Part shown: piece by piece, positions 38,540 through 49,564 of the stretch
How the letters are laid out: each line of letters starts with the position of its first letter
How positions within the stretch are numbered: the first letter of the stretch is position 1
Source: Fasciolopsis buskii
Taxonomy: Eukaryota; Platyhelminthes; Trematoda; Plagiorchiida; Fasciolidae
Assembly (NCBI GenBank): GCA_008360955.1
Contig: LUCM01006437.1
Coordinates: forward strand, 320,397-384,396
DNA: 64,000 bases
Direction: 5' to 3'
Notes under the pieces: generated by a model
The model's database searches: none
Seen by the model: the letters and a program-made list of their open reading frames with translations, nothing else
Told to the model about the DNA's origin: nothing
Position numbers and translations under genes: made by a program

Positions 38540-38760
38540 GTGAACATTTATTCTTCTGTACAGTTGCTCAACTTACCACTTTGCAGTCGGTTTTTCACTA
38601 TTCTGCATTCTTTTTCTGTTTGATCAGCCGGTACTGTGAGGTAGCAACTAAAATCAAAGTCCGTCGGTGCGCGATAATTGGTTGTACAAACTGAAAGTGA
38701 ATGAAACAACCGATATGCGAATATGTGGCGGTGTGGTGTTTTCGTTGCGCGTCTCATTTT
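38540..38760 (+). repeat. LINE 3' region shared by copies 1 and 2
   Basis: Sequence after the last protein motif of copy 1 (TTTCTGTTTGATCAGCCGGT, TACTGTGAGGTAGCAAC) aligns with 53450-53640 after copy 2 (TCTTGTTTGATTAGATGGT, TACTGTGAAGCTACAGC). It extends both relics through the 3' UTR. Confidence 0.65.
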
Positions 38761-38900
38761 CGACCTACTGAAGCCACACTTCGTTAGAATAATCAGACGG
38801 CAACTGAATTTAGCTTGATCTGTCCGAATTAGCGTGATGTGTGACCCCACTGATGTGTATCCGTGTCGATTGTTTTTGACATTCGCGACAGCTCTTGACA

Positions 38901-41900
38901 TCAGTCTGAAATAAGACGACCAATTTAGTCGATCTCATATCCGTCAAAGTTAATGGACCTGCCAAAGATTGTTTAAACTTTTGCGCGACGCCGGTGGTCG
39001 GCGAACTTTGGTCTATGAATCTATGGTCTATGAATCTATGTGATAGAAATAGATAGCTTATTCATGACAGGATCGAGCTCCTTTGATCGTTGAAATTTGG
39101 AATGAGAAGCAAACTCGATTATCACGGGGCCAGGTTTTGATTGAATTAATTTTCCTGAAAGCGTACGCAACGTTTTTAATACTTATTGTGAAAACAGTTT
39201 ATATTCGGTGGTATCCAGGATATTAGCCCACGTGTTTCTGCTCCATTTGACACCGTCTTTTGAGTCTGGCATCTGCGAGCAACAAGCCGAATATCACCCG
39301 GGTTGTGATTTCATCGACCGGGTTTTCACTTTCCGTTAGTTACTTGGTTCATCTTCCTTCCCCCCTTCCTGTGCATTTAATTCCTTGGAAGGCACTTTCG
39401 TCTCATTTGACCCAATCGTGTTATAATAGAAGTTCTAAATTTCACGATGGTTATCGTATTTTTATAAGGACCACCGATAAATCATCGAGTTTATTGCATA
39501 GCGGCGCTCTCAGTTCTGCTACATGATCACCAAGTAGGGAGCTTGTACGATGAAAATGTTCGACACTTGGACTTGCTCGATCATGGGCGTTTACGTGATA
39601 TTGCTAAGATCGGAGATAACAAATGTGCTAGAAATATGAAGGTTCCGAGAATATACTGGCACATGAAATTCTTCTTGGAAGACCTCGGTGTGCGCGATAA
39701 AATATAACTACGTTATCAAGCCCTCTTTGTCGCTTCTATTTCAAAGTGGAATAGGCCACGTGTTGGTCAATAAGCTACGCGGCAGCGAGGAAAACCTTAT
39801 CAAATGTAAACTTAGGTAGAGAAATTGCCTCATGTCTTCTTGGCTAGGGTCCAAAACAGTTCTCAATCGGACAGCCGCTCCTATTGCTGACAGTGTTGAT
39901 GCATTCACAAACTGTTTTCCTACCCGAAACCAGAGAACTCGTCACACTTCCTACCCGTATATCCCCGGAATCGTAAATAATTAGTGGTTATAGAATCTAT
40001 ACACAATGGATATTTGTTTTCGGCCAGTGAATAAATCCCTGCATTGCATCAATGATTCCCATTCAACGTAATTCTTAAGGAAACTGGTAGAATCCAGTTG
40101 AAGCGAATGGAGACAGATTACTTATAACAATATGCACCGTTTCTTAGGACAAAATTCAATTCAAAGGAGTGAATACATCTCATGTTTCAACGCATGCATT
40201 CTATTAGAGAATACAACGAGTAGAAGAGAAATGAATACTTGGTAAAGCTTTCTTCGACTTATCAAATTTAGTAGGTCAACGAATGAATCTATTGGAAATT
40301 ACTCCGAGAAAAATATCAGCTGAAGTGGAATGTGATCGGTAGGGCTATTAGCGGCACTTCATGTGTTACAAATGCGCTTGCAATAAACTTTGTCCATTTT
40401 TCAGTTTTATGATTATATCTGGATCTATTCAATGCTTCGGTAATTACGAATTATAAGGCATCGGTTATTTTCATTTTAGGCGGCGAAATGTGCTTATTCG
40501 GTTGGATAAAAACCGAGGTTAGGAAACAAATATTCTGGAACGAATTTTCCCAGTATGTACACTTCTCTTACACTTCCTTCCCAACCAAACGAATAGAAAT
40601 ATATGTATATATGAAAATTGCAAGTAGTACCTGGATGAGTGGACAAACTTTAGCCTGCATATATATATATATATCACAGAGTTGGCTTCAGGCTTGTTGC
40701 TTTTCGAACCGCGGCAACATACAAAACATGATAGAATAAATGGTGAAAGAAAATGAAGAAACGTTTGCTTAGGGTTCGTCGTGCATCCAAAATTTCCCAG
40801 TCTCATGTATCAAATATATGACTTTCCTATGGTCGTTTTATTACCGTACCGCCTAAACCAAATTTTACCTTTGCTGTTGGGATCTCAGTCTGAGGCTTTG
40901 ATCGAAAGACCTGATCTTCATGAAGGCAGATTGAACCACAACCTTCCCCATTAGCTGGGACCCGACCGCCTGTGATCCATTTCATGTCTTTTGATCAATT
41001 CACATCAGCAGTCCAACACTCTTCGTGCGTTACAACAATGCAGGTGAACGAGGAAATCGGTTCATACATTTCCGCCCAGGTAAAATGTCTGAAATGGAGA
41101 CATACGGTTGTGGACCCTACTCATCACGTTACTGTCATCAACAAATGCTCCTGATGTCTAAAAAAGGCAAATTCTAAAGGCCGAGCTCCCTCAGTAACCT
41201 CGAACTTTGTGGTCCCTTGTCCGCGGCAGTTTTTCCACTGACCTTCACCTTGTCAAAATCACACGCAATCACCACCATATCGGCCGTTTGTCCTTCCACG
41301 ATCTGGATATGCTCCAAGTCGCATGCATCTATGTCCTTCAAGTATCTCAAATACTCGAGAAGATGAATGTCGAGTCTTATTATGCACGGAGAGATGCCGG
41401 TCGAGTGGAGGTTTTTTAAATTAGGTGCTGTGGTTTCTACACTAGGATTGGTGATTTTTTTTATAACCAGTGACTGACTTGATTATACACTTCGTTCTTT
41501 CGTATTACCAGCTTCTGATCGCGCCCGGGAAATTTAGAGTGGAACGCGCATATCTGACAAATGGAAAAGGATATTTATTATTTTAATCTATGCTTACATG
41601 CCCAACGTGACTGATTGTGGATACAACGATAGACAGTCATGCACACATAGCTATCTTCCATTGTATGCCCGATATTTTCTAGATAGGCAGCAATGGCGTT
41701 GGAAATGAACACAGGTCAACCTGATAACCAGCCAAAGTCAATCTCCTTATGGTACTTTAAAAAATAGCCTGAGAAAACGGATAACACTGAGACCGCACGG
41801 ATATAATTTAATGTTATTGAAGGTTGAATAAGGCTGACTGACTTGTGTCATTTCCGATCATGTCCTGTTTGAATATTTGCGTTGGATTCCTAAGAATCCC

Positions 41901-41994
41901 ATGAAGACTGCAAGCAATTAGTTTAGCATAGATGTTTCAACCAATATACATGTACCAACGTGTGCTGGTTTCGTTTTCTACACGACAGTGCTGC
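38901..41994. other. non-coding stretch with a 15-bp tandem duplication
   Basis: GGTCTATGAATCTAT occurs twice in tandem at 39010-39024 and 39025-39039. AT microsatellites lie at 40598-40616 and 40657-40675. On the minus strand 41486-41175 is open for about 100 codons without a good start and contains a GACAAG|GTGAAG donor-like site; I cannot assign it. Confidence 0.35.
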
Positions 41995-42174
41995 ATCTTT
42001 TATCTTCCTTTATTAATGAAACAACAATATACATCAATTCTCAGGATGGGGACAGCGGTCAACAGAGGGCTGCCAAGTGTTGAAGTAGACCGGCTTTGGG
42101 GGTATTCGAACCCGCGTCCTTCACGTCCGAACGCCACGACCATATCCGTTTGGCCACCGCCGGCCAGGAATGAA
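41995..42174 (-). repeat. tRNA-derived SINE, family A, copy 3
   Basis: Reverse-complement copy: tail (TTTATCTTCCTTTATT on the plus strand), body (CAGAGGGCTGCCAAGTGTTG) and head (TTCACGTCCGAACGCCACGA, CCGTTTGGCCACCGCCGGCC) match copies 1 and 2. The B box reads GTATTCGAACCC on the plus strand, close to consensus in reverse. Confidence 0.9.
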
Positions 42175-45100
42175 GAAGAACGATGTATAGTAGACGAATG
42201 ACCAAAAAATAATAAGTTGAACAACGATGCAAAACCGGAAAGACTTCGAATTCATGAACGACATTGACCGAGCCACTAAGCCATACCATATATTGTCATC
42301 AACCATTTCGTGGATGGATCTCGCGATTCACTGAGAGAACAGAAAAGAATAATTGAAAAACCTAATTACACTATAATGGCCGAATGTAAAATTTGTCTGG
42401 TGGTAAAATCAACTATTGCCTTGCCATCCAGTTCTTCCACTTGTTTCTTCCACCCTGTCTCTCTTTTGGAAACTTTAGGGAACCGTTTATGATCGTGAGA
42501 ATCCCTCTTTTATATGTTTGTCTTTTCTTCTTTGTTTATCTTGATAAAAGGAAACCAACTCAAGCCATTTGCCCAGACGGGATTGAGAGTGGAATTCGCA
42601 AGATTAACCACTTCCTGTTGATTGCTTGATTTGTCATTATGCCGGAGATGGGTGAAATCTTGAAGCATTTTCCCTCGGGATGACCAGATAAACATTGCCG
42701 ATTTAACTGTTCTGTTTTAGTGATGCCTAATTGAGTTTTAGAATAAATCTGTCCTGATGCAGTTCGCTCAGACAGTTATCCCAATGCGAACACTTTTCGA
42801 ACGCTTCCATTTGTTACTGTCGAAGCGAGACTCGTCCAAATCGTTTAGATTTTGACTAAGTTCTCGGCAGAATAGTTCTGCTTGTCGCCTCATTAGACGC
42901 TAAAATAGTGAACCCTGATTTTTCTCATGATTTATGGTGTCCAGGTTGACAAACTTCAAAGCTAAGATCACTTGTTCATCATAAATTGAAGAAATGAAAA
43001 TGAAATCTGCAACGGAATTAAAAGCAAACCGGAAGAATGCTTTCTGCGGTCCACTTCCTAAGAGAAACCGACCACACTGGTCAGATTCAAGCAGTTCAAT
43101 CAGCGCATTGGGTAAATTGGATTATGACGGTCAAAGTCGTTTTTATCATCTTTCTACTACGACAATTTATGTTTTCCTAGGTCGGTGATATCAATTTGAA
43201 AATAAAAGAATCTTTTTTTGGAGTAGACGAGAGTTGAGCCAACCACATGTTCCTCTGTTGTCTTACAACGTCTAGCCAACGTTCCATAGTCCCGTGGTGT
43301 TTTAACAGTTTCAACACAAAGCTCAAACAATGCATACTTTTGGATTATACAGACTGAAAGCAGGCACATGAAGTGTCAAATTTGTGATCGACTAACGTGG
43401 TCTGAGAACCGAGTGTAAATCCATCCGATACCCAGTTTATGGTTGCTATAACTAGCCATAGGCCAATAGACGATTGACAGTGACTACTGAACGTTTGTCG
43501 TGGGGTACTCACTGATGAAAGATCTTATAGATCAAATCATTTAGCTGTCTCCCTATTTATGGAACGTCGGCGGGAATTTAGTTGAAACAGTCAATGTGAT
43601 GAGTTCGGGGAAGACCGATAACTTCAGAGCGAACAGGATGGGATCATATTTTGACTCTTGATTGCCCAGTTGGAAACTTATGTAATTGGTTGGACCGGCT
43701 CAGTTTGTTTTAATTGGATAACGAAATAAAACCACTGGGACACTTTGTGGTACTGAAACAGGTCTAAAAAGCAGACAGTAAACACGCTGCATTCATCCGG
43801 AACGCGTTACGTGAAATGAAGCAATAAATAAACAGACTACTATGATAATTTATTCGATTAAATGTTTTCACTCTTAATTATTCGCTAGTCATTCTCTAAG
43901 TACAAATGATTCTTCTTTTTAGTTCTACTTTGTTTTTCTGCACAGTTAATCATCAAAAATCGATTAACATAGTCTATCTTCTTGATTAATTTGTTACTTA
44001 AAAACAAACTGACCATAGGCAAAAAGTTCTACTTCTGATTCCGCCGGCTGTGTTCGACTAGATGCACTTGGTCAGTAAAAAAGCATCTTTCCATTCTTCC
44101 ATTATAAATAAAGATTGCTGCTTACTACTAATATTATAGCTCATAATTAGGATGTCTTTGGCTGAATATAATGTATAATAAAAACAAAACCATCACAAAT
44201 AGCACAATCTGCAATTTGATCCCAGTGTCATTGGTAGGCACTCTGTATTGTAATATTGCCCCAAATTAGCTTATGCAGCCCCATGAGGATCAGTCAATCG
44301 ATGACCATCATTTCAAAATGCTCACCCCGACCACATAGCTTGATTCACAAACGTTCAAGTGATTGTAAGCTTCATTACTTGGCTGTCTGGACTCAAACTG
44401 TGAATTTGTCCTTTTGTGGATATGTTGTCTCAAATGTTGCCCTACCTTTTCAGTGTTCCTCGGTAAAATTGGTTTTATTTTACTGGCTCTATAAAATCAA
44501 TTCTGCAATGAATATATCACTAGGAGAACATTCCATGTTTTGGGAAAGTAGCCTGAGGATACGTTGATTGTGCGACTGAGCTCGGGTAACAAGGTGCTCA
44601 GTGAATTTTTCTTTCTCTCCCACATGAATTTGAGAACGGGAAAAATCAGAACAGACTTTCAGCTTTTTCTGTTAACTTGATCACATTTCCACCCCACAAA
44701 ACATTAGATAATCGAGTTAGCTCACAGACGCCAAGCTTCTTAGTCGGTCAGGTCACATATGTTGAATAAAATGAAATGGGAACTGGGTAGACTCAACTTA
44801 TCTGTGAGCAATTCGTCAATGAAAATCCAGATTATTTGTAGCTTCCATTTTTGTTTAAACATTTCTTCTTTTAATTAGGACTCAATTTGGTTAAGATAAC
44901 CGATAAAAGAATTCACCAGTTTGTTCACGTTGCCAAATCGTTGAGATTTTGAATTGTCCGTTTTTTGTCAACATTTCTAATGGACCTTGAAATACTCAGG
45001 AATTTTCAATCTTTCCTCGATCGCTCTGGGGCAATTAGGTAGCGTGTTCCATTTGTTTAGTAGAATAAATTTTGATCTCATGTTATTGCTTAGGTAGTGA

Positions 45101-45679
45101 GCAGACAGAATTATTAGAGCAAATAGAGTGCGATTAATCGTACACTATCGACACAAAACGTGCCGGTGAATGTTGAAGGTGGAGAACCGTACGGGAGTTT
45201 GATTCGTACCTGGAATCATCTGTATTGTATATTCGTCGAATTCCCTGTGAAATGTGATCCCGCGAATAGCGACAGTGTATTGCTCAACTATTCGGATATT
45301 TTGTATTCAGTACTGATCCTCTATCTCAGCTTTTTATATCGTCTTAAGTAACTTTGTAGTAGTCGGCCTACTTAAAATACAGTCACCAGTAAATCGATGA
45401 AAGCACATACCTGAGACAGTGTAACGGTGGACGGATCACTAGTCCTGATAGACAAGCGGTAATGACGTTCATTTAACAACCAGTTTGAGCGAAATAGATG
45501 CTGATTGTCGGTGATATTTAACTAGTCAGATGGAACATCCTTACAGTGGTTGTGATTCCCGGTTTTCTTTGAAGCGCTGGGCCCGAGTGTTTCATTGCGG
45601 TCAAGTGCATTAAGAGTCTGTCATCAAAACCCTTAGATCAGACGATTATTTGGCGGTTGACGGCAGCCCCTCGCTACCC
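42175..45679. other. non-coding stretch, nothing recognised
   Basis: AT-rich, with only chance-sized frames (the largest, 44256-44567 plus, has no recognised motif). No internal repeat seen. Confidence 0.4.
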
Positions 45680-45732
45680 GGTTAGTCACCAAACTAACCT
45701 ATTGGAACCTGGAGTGGATCTAGGCCACTCCA
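45680..45732. other. two consecutive perfect hairpins
   Basis: GGTTAGT-caccaa-ACTAACC (7-bp stem, 45680-45699) is followed ten bases later by TGGAGTGG-atctagg-CCACTCCA (8-bp stem, 45710-45732). Both stems are exact. The segment lies about 300 bp beyond the 3' end of the Penelope-like relic and may belong to it or to another repeat; no function is inferred from the sequence alone. Confidence 0.75.
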
Positions 45733-46029
45733 AGTCTCGGGGTTTATGGTTGAAGGTTTCACTCTCCCAGTTCCGTGCAGTTCGCAGGAGTGTCCATGAG
45801 GCATGTCTCTAGCATGACTTAAAAACTGGCAAATAAACGAAACTTTGAGTACCCGTAATCCAAGGAATAGTGGAAAAAGAAGACCAGTGCTGCAAGATAT
45901 TAACATATCCAGTCGATTACGTAAAACAATCTGAGAATTGTTTAAGATTTGGTTATGGATTGCAGGGAACGAACGCAGTGGTTAAATTCAGTACAACAAA
46001 CAATTTGTATCAACTCCATGGCAAACCTG

Positions 46030-47520
46030 TCTTAACCGCTTTTGAGTACAAAGGATTAAGTTACGCAGTCAACCTGGTTCTTCTTCGGTGAGAGCGAAAA
46101 TGATCCGGCTAGTACTGAATAACGAAAGTTTAACGGATGAAATGGAGTCAATTTTGTGTCCGGTTGTTATTACATGTTTCGGGATTGATGATCCCGGGTC
46201 ACAATCAGGAAAACGATCGACTGTGGTTTGTGACATTAAATTGAAGATGTGTTTTGACATTTTGTTGTGAAAGTGTTTGGTCTGGTCTGTCAGTGTAAGT
46301 AAGCGTCGCTGCAGTTGAAGGTGAACAGGTATAGGAGATGTTAGGCAGAATGTGGTTCCGACTAATCCTTCGCGTGGATGGCAAGATGCGAATGTCGGCA
46401 GTTAGGAACGTGGTGTTGGAATGCTGAAATGAATTTGTGCGGAAAATTATCGTGAATATGATCTTCCTCGAAGTCCAGTCTGATGCATACAATTTTCTTC
46501 GTTAATTTCTAGATTGTGTCAGGCTTCGGCCTCTGCCGAATGTGGACTTTAGTGGATACGGCTGGGTAACCTTCACGAATGAGTCACCAGCGAAAACATT
46601 CTTGTTCCTGGAGAGCGTCGTACGAGCAATTATCACTGGTCCGGTGATATAAAGTCATTACTAGGCCATGATTATATGTACTTGACGCAAAACTTGCAAA
46701 ATGTATGTACCGAATAATCCATGTGGTTTTTCTACGGATGGACCATCATATGGTCCCACTCGATCGTCTTGTGCGTTTGATGTCTAAATAGTTAAAAACG
46801 TCTTTGAACTCTTCTTCTTGAGAAAATGAAAGTTGGAGGTGACAGGAATTAAGCAAATACAGAATATTGACACACTTTTGTAGGATCAGTAAAAATAAGA
46901 ATGTTGTAAAAAAAAAATTCGTTGGCATAAAGCAAACCTGGAAATGCAATTATTTGATTTCCTCTTCATCTTGGATAAGATCATTTTTGCTATTGTTGGA
47001 CTCGATGGGCTGACCAAGGTCACGCCGTCGATTTGTCTGTATGCATATTCGGAAAAAGGGAATCCTAAATGGTGGAAAACGTCACGTGGGAGGTACGTTG
47101 GCAAGTTCCGAACAGGTGTCAGGACGTTGCAGGTAGGATCAAAAATGTCAACACTGACTAACGGACCAATCTGTTTATGCGGGAAATTCTGTGTGCATAC
47201 TATTGTTCTTAACTTTGGTGGCCCTCTCGTATAAGGTATTTCGATACACATTGACTTCATACGTCTGTACTAGGCATCCGAGATGTAATCATACAATAAC
47301 GAAATTTGTAACTTGTGCACCATTGAACATGCTCATACGATGATGGTTTTCTTACGTTTCGTCTATCTCTAAAACTATCATTGCTTTTTAGTATCTGATT
47401 AATTTTGAACTTGTAAGCATTTTTCGTCATGGTAACTAACCCAGAGTCGTGATCAGGTTTTGAGAAATGTCAACGCAGTTTCCCTATTGACAGACAGTTT
47501 TTTGACTCCAGGCATCACGG
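46030..47520 (-). mobile_element. Penelope-like retroelement relic (RT plus GIY-YIG side)
   Basis: Read on the minus strand, peptides in successive frames follow the order of a Penelope-like ORF: KKLSVNRETALTFLK (about 47495), VTMTKNAYKFKINQIL (about 47420, pre-RT), IPYTRGPPKLRTIV (about 47235), FSEYAYRQIDGVTLVSPSSP (47055-47000, the QIDGVAMGSPLGP motif), LSFSQEEEFKDVFNYLDIKR (about 46830, E-E-E..FLD), SIRRKTTWIIRYIHFASF (46742, matching VYRKxTWTxxYLHFxSF), LYHRTSDNCSYDALQ (46655), FNTTFLTADIRILPSTRR (about 46420), YTCSPSTAATLTYTDRP (about 46340, replacing CxCGxxYIGRT of the GIY-YIG domain) and SSIPKHVITTGHKID (about 46195). Stops and frame changes occur throughout, and I could not find the YVDD catalytic box between 46990 and 46840. 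It is a decayed but nearly collinear copy; the extreme ends are uncertain. Confidence 0.8.
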
Positions 47521-47787
47521 CCGTCAAAATGGTACGACCAAGTACGAGTGCGAGATATCCATTAGTTTTGTGTGTAGAACCATCTTTTGTCGTCAAACGA
47601 AGTCTGCTATTGTGTATTAAATAAAACGCATCTGATTTTGTCATCTTGTCTTGTACGAAATGTTCAGTTAGAATCAAATCGGAACTAGTTGGAGCAACAA
47701 AATTTTTGGATCTAAACGCCGACTGTTTGACACTTTCCTGTAACTACCGATGTCTACGTAGTATCGCTAAGATTAAATGAAATGACC

Positions 47788-48170
47788 GGATGAGTGACAA
47801 GGAGGTCAGGAATCTAGTACTAGGTGCCATGTCTGAGAATATCTTATCTTAGCGTATGAAGCTTAGTAGACTACGCTGATTTGGTCAGGTATTGCGTATG
47901 ACAAACACTCGTCTGCGATACCGTACCCTATTTTGTATTCCTTCCACGGAATAGAAGAAGCCATGCGGAAGTCACCAGATGAGGTGATAGTGTGGAATGA
48001 GAAAATGTATAATAATCTTAGATAAAGTTAAAGTGGATATCTTACGTCTTCGTGGTTTGGGGTCTGAAAGATCCCTGGAGTAGCTGGTTGGAGACACTGA
48101 AGAATAGTGGCAATGAACCGTGAACAGTGGCGGTCGCGTTGTCAATTTCTATCGAATCAGAATGATCGAC
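47788..48170 (+). mobile_element. RTE-like LINE tail, copy 3 (5'-truncated)
   Basis: C-terminal LINE peptides are visible with stops: MSDKEVRNLVLGAMSENIL (47791), SRLR-stop-FGQVLRMTNTRLRYRTLF (about 47866, where other copies have RLRWLGHVLRMPTERLPRxTLF), SWLETLKN (about 48080) and, after a frameshift, AMNREQWRSRCQFLS (48108). It matches the C-terminal part of copies 1 and 2 in kind, but everything upstream is absent, as expected for 5' truncation at insertion. It begins about 270 bp from the 5' side of the Penelope-like relic and points the other way. Confidence 0.72.
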
Positions 48171-49204
48171 AGACATGGCTTTGTACAGTTAGACTGTGTT
48201 CCGCGTGTTGGCTACAGCAGCATCTTATCTTTTCCCGCCTATGGAGGTCCACTCCCCGATCTTGGACGTCCACTTGTTTTATAGAAGCATGTACCTATGA
48301 GGAACATGGAGCGGTCATTGAGGTTCGCCTTGCTGTTTAACGCTGAACGATGATGACGGCTTACTGTAACCGAAATATGTCCACGACAAAGACATTCAGG
48401 ATACAGAATTTGGGATTTTAGTACCGCTAACCAATTAGTAGTAGTTTTAAGTCTACGTTTTGAAGTCTATTTTATGACAAGAAATGTATGACATTTTGCT
48501 TTGATCGACAACCAACCTAGATTATTTATTGAATTTTAAAGTGTGATGTTAAGTCTTCATTGTTATTCAATAATTATTCCTGGAAGTCTGTCTTCTATTC
48601 GTGCAACAGACTTAGAGTGTCGAATTTCGTGTAGTCATCCGATAAAATTGACATTCTATCCTGTGCGAGGCAAGTTTGGACTGAACGAGAACAAAAAATG
48701 ATGCAATTTTGCTGAATGTCCCTTTCGGCGTTTGGTTTTCAAGTTTCCCACCTGAAAATATTCCTTTTGAAACTCGCGCACCGTACAGCCAGCCAATTCA
48801 AAAATGGATAATCGATCCCAAACACTTCGCTACGATTATGCTCCACGTTTCTACGCCATAAGATCAGCAAAAAGGCAAAACTTGGTCATGTTTACATGGA
48901 TTTTAAAATGATCCCAGAGAACGTTCATCGAATACAGACGAAATTAATTTTCATGAAATACTTCACCATGTGATATCATCACTCCACTCACCATAAAGAA
49001 ACCATGGAAGCACTGTACTATTAAAATGCACCAAGTAATCAAGCTCTGCAGGTCATATCCAAAGCCTTTGTTGTACTTAGGCTACCTGCAGAGAAGTCAT
49101 CTATCAGTAGGGGTCGATTGCTTTGAGCTAGCGGACAGTAACCGTGTAAATCAGTGACGGATAGGAGCAACACCATGTGGTGAAGTTCAACAAAACCGTT
49201 CAGA
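48171..49204. other. non-coding stretch, nothing recognised
   Basis: AT-rich sequence with no supported gene or repeat. The first part may include the LINE copy 3 3' UTR. Confidence 0.4.
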
Positions 49205-49350
49205 GCCTGCCCGGTAGCGTAATGGCTAAGGCGTTCGACTCAAAATCGTTCGTCCTGGGTTCGCGTCCCAGTTCAGGCGCTGTGGATATACACTGCTCAT
49301 GATTCCTAATAAGGATGAAACAGCTGTACAGTTCTTGCATGGTTTCTTTA
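49205..49350 (+). repeat. tRNA-derived SINE, family B, best copy
   Basis: The 74-nt head (49205-49278) folds as a near tRNA: acceptor pairs GCCTG (49205-49209) with CAGGC (49274-49278), an A-box-like TAGCGTAATGGCTAAGG, and a perfect T arm CTGGG-TTCGCGT-CCCAG (49255-49271). Two further acceptor pairs mismatch, and the anticodon stem has only three good pairs. The sequence continues into a body shared with the copies at 20.0 and 31.9 kb, so it is a SINE rather than a working tRNA gene. Confidence 0.78.
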
Positions 49351-49475
49351 TGGTGAGTTGAGCGATAATATCACATGGTGAATTATTTTATGAATACATT
49401 CGACCTCTTACTACTTAAATGAATTTCATTTTATTGATCGAACGAGATAAACTATTACCGAGGTTTGCTCTATCC

Positions 49476-49557
<82 letters not shown>
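49476..49557. repeat. (CTAT)n microsatellite, about 20 units
   Basis: Perfect tetranucleotide repeat over about 82 bp with near-perfect flanks (TATCCATC on the left, TATTTATC on the right). The Leu-Ser-Ile-Tyr frame across it is an artefact of the repeat. Confidence 0.97.
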
Positions 49558-49564
49558 TTATCGT

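Larger units (their letters stand above)
36669..38900 (+). mobile_element. RTE-like non-LTR retrotransposon relic, copy 1
   Basis: The 5' part (36669-37620) is shared with the inverted fragment at 34.6 kb and, from about 36940, with copy 2 at 51.4 kb. From 37630 come reverse-transcriptase remnants in shifting frames: EFNTRRSILQGC (the R-x-G-x-x-Q-G-C motif) at 37636, FLFNFTIEMVA about 37690, KADECVLLNEDP at 37781 in place of YADD, then MHFAPSECK-like and FSYLDSCTPPGGRISNEVSS to 38075. A C-terminal region follows: LGRRIQSLEYAL (38250) and MPTERLPRCTLFVEAGYGWK (38322). Multiple frameshifts and stops and the altered catalytic motif make it non-functional. The endonuclease and linker are missing between about 37620 and 37630 relative to copy 2. 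RTE membership is judged from motif wording; another LINE clade is possible. Confidence 0.82.

Noticed and set aside
41175..41486. Minus-strand frame of about 100 codons with protein-like composition
   Set aside because: No start codon near its beginning, no clear acceptor, no recognised motif; noted only in the interval entry.
45870..46270. Plus-strand frames that superficially resemble the last beta-propeller repeat and thigh start of an integrin alpha chain
   Set aside because: Much of the same DNA (46.03-46.27 kb), read on the minus strand, aligns far better and collinearly with the end of a Penelope-like ORF, so the plus-strand frames are shadows.
49205..49278. A functional tRNA gene
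   Set aside because: Mismatches in the acceptor and anticodon stems, and the sequence continues into a repeat body found in two other copies.
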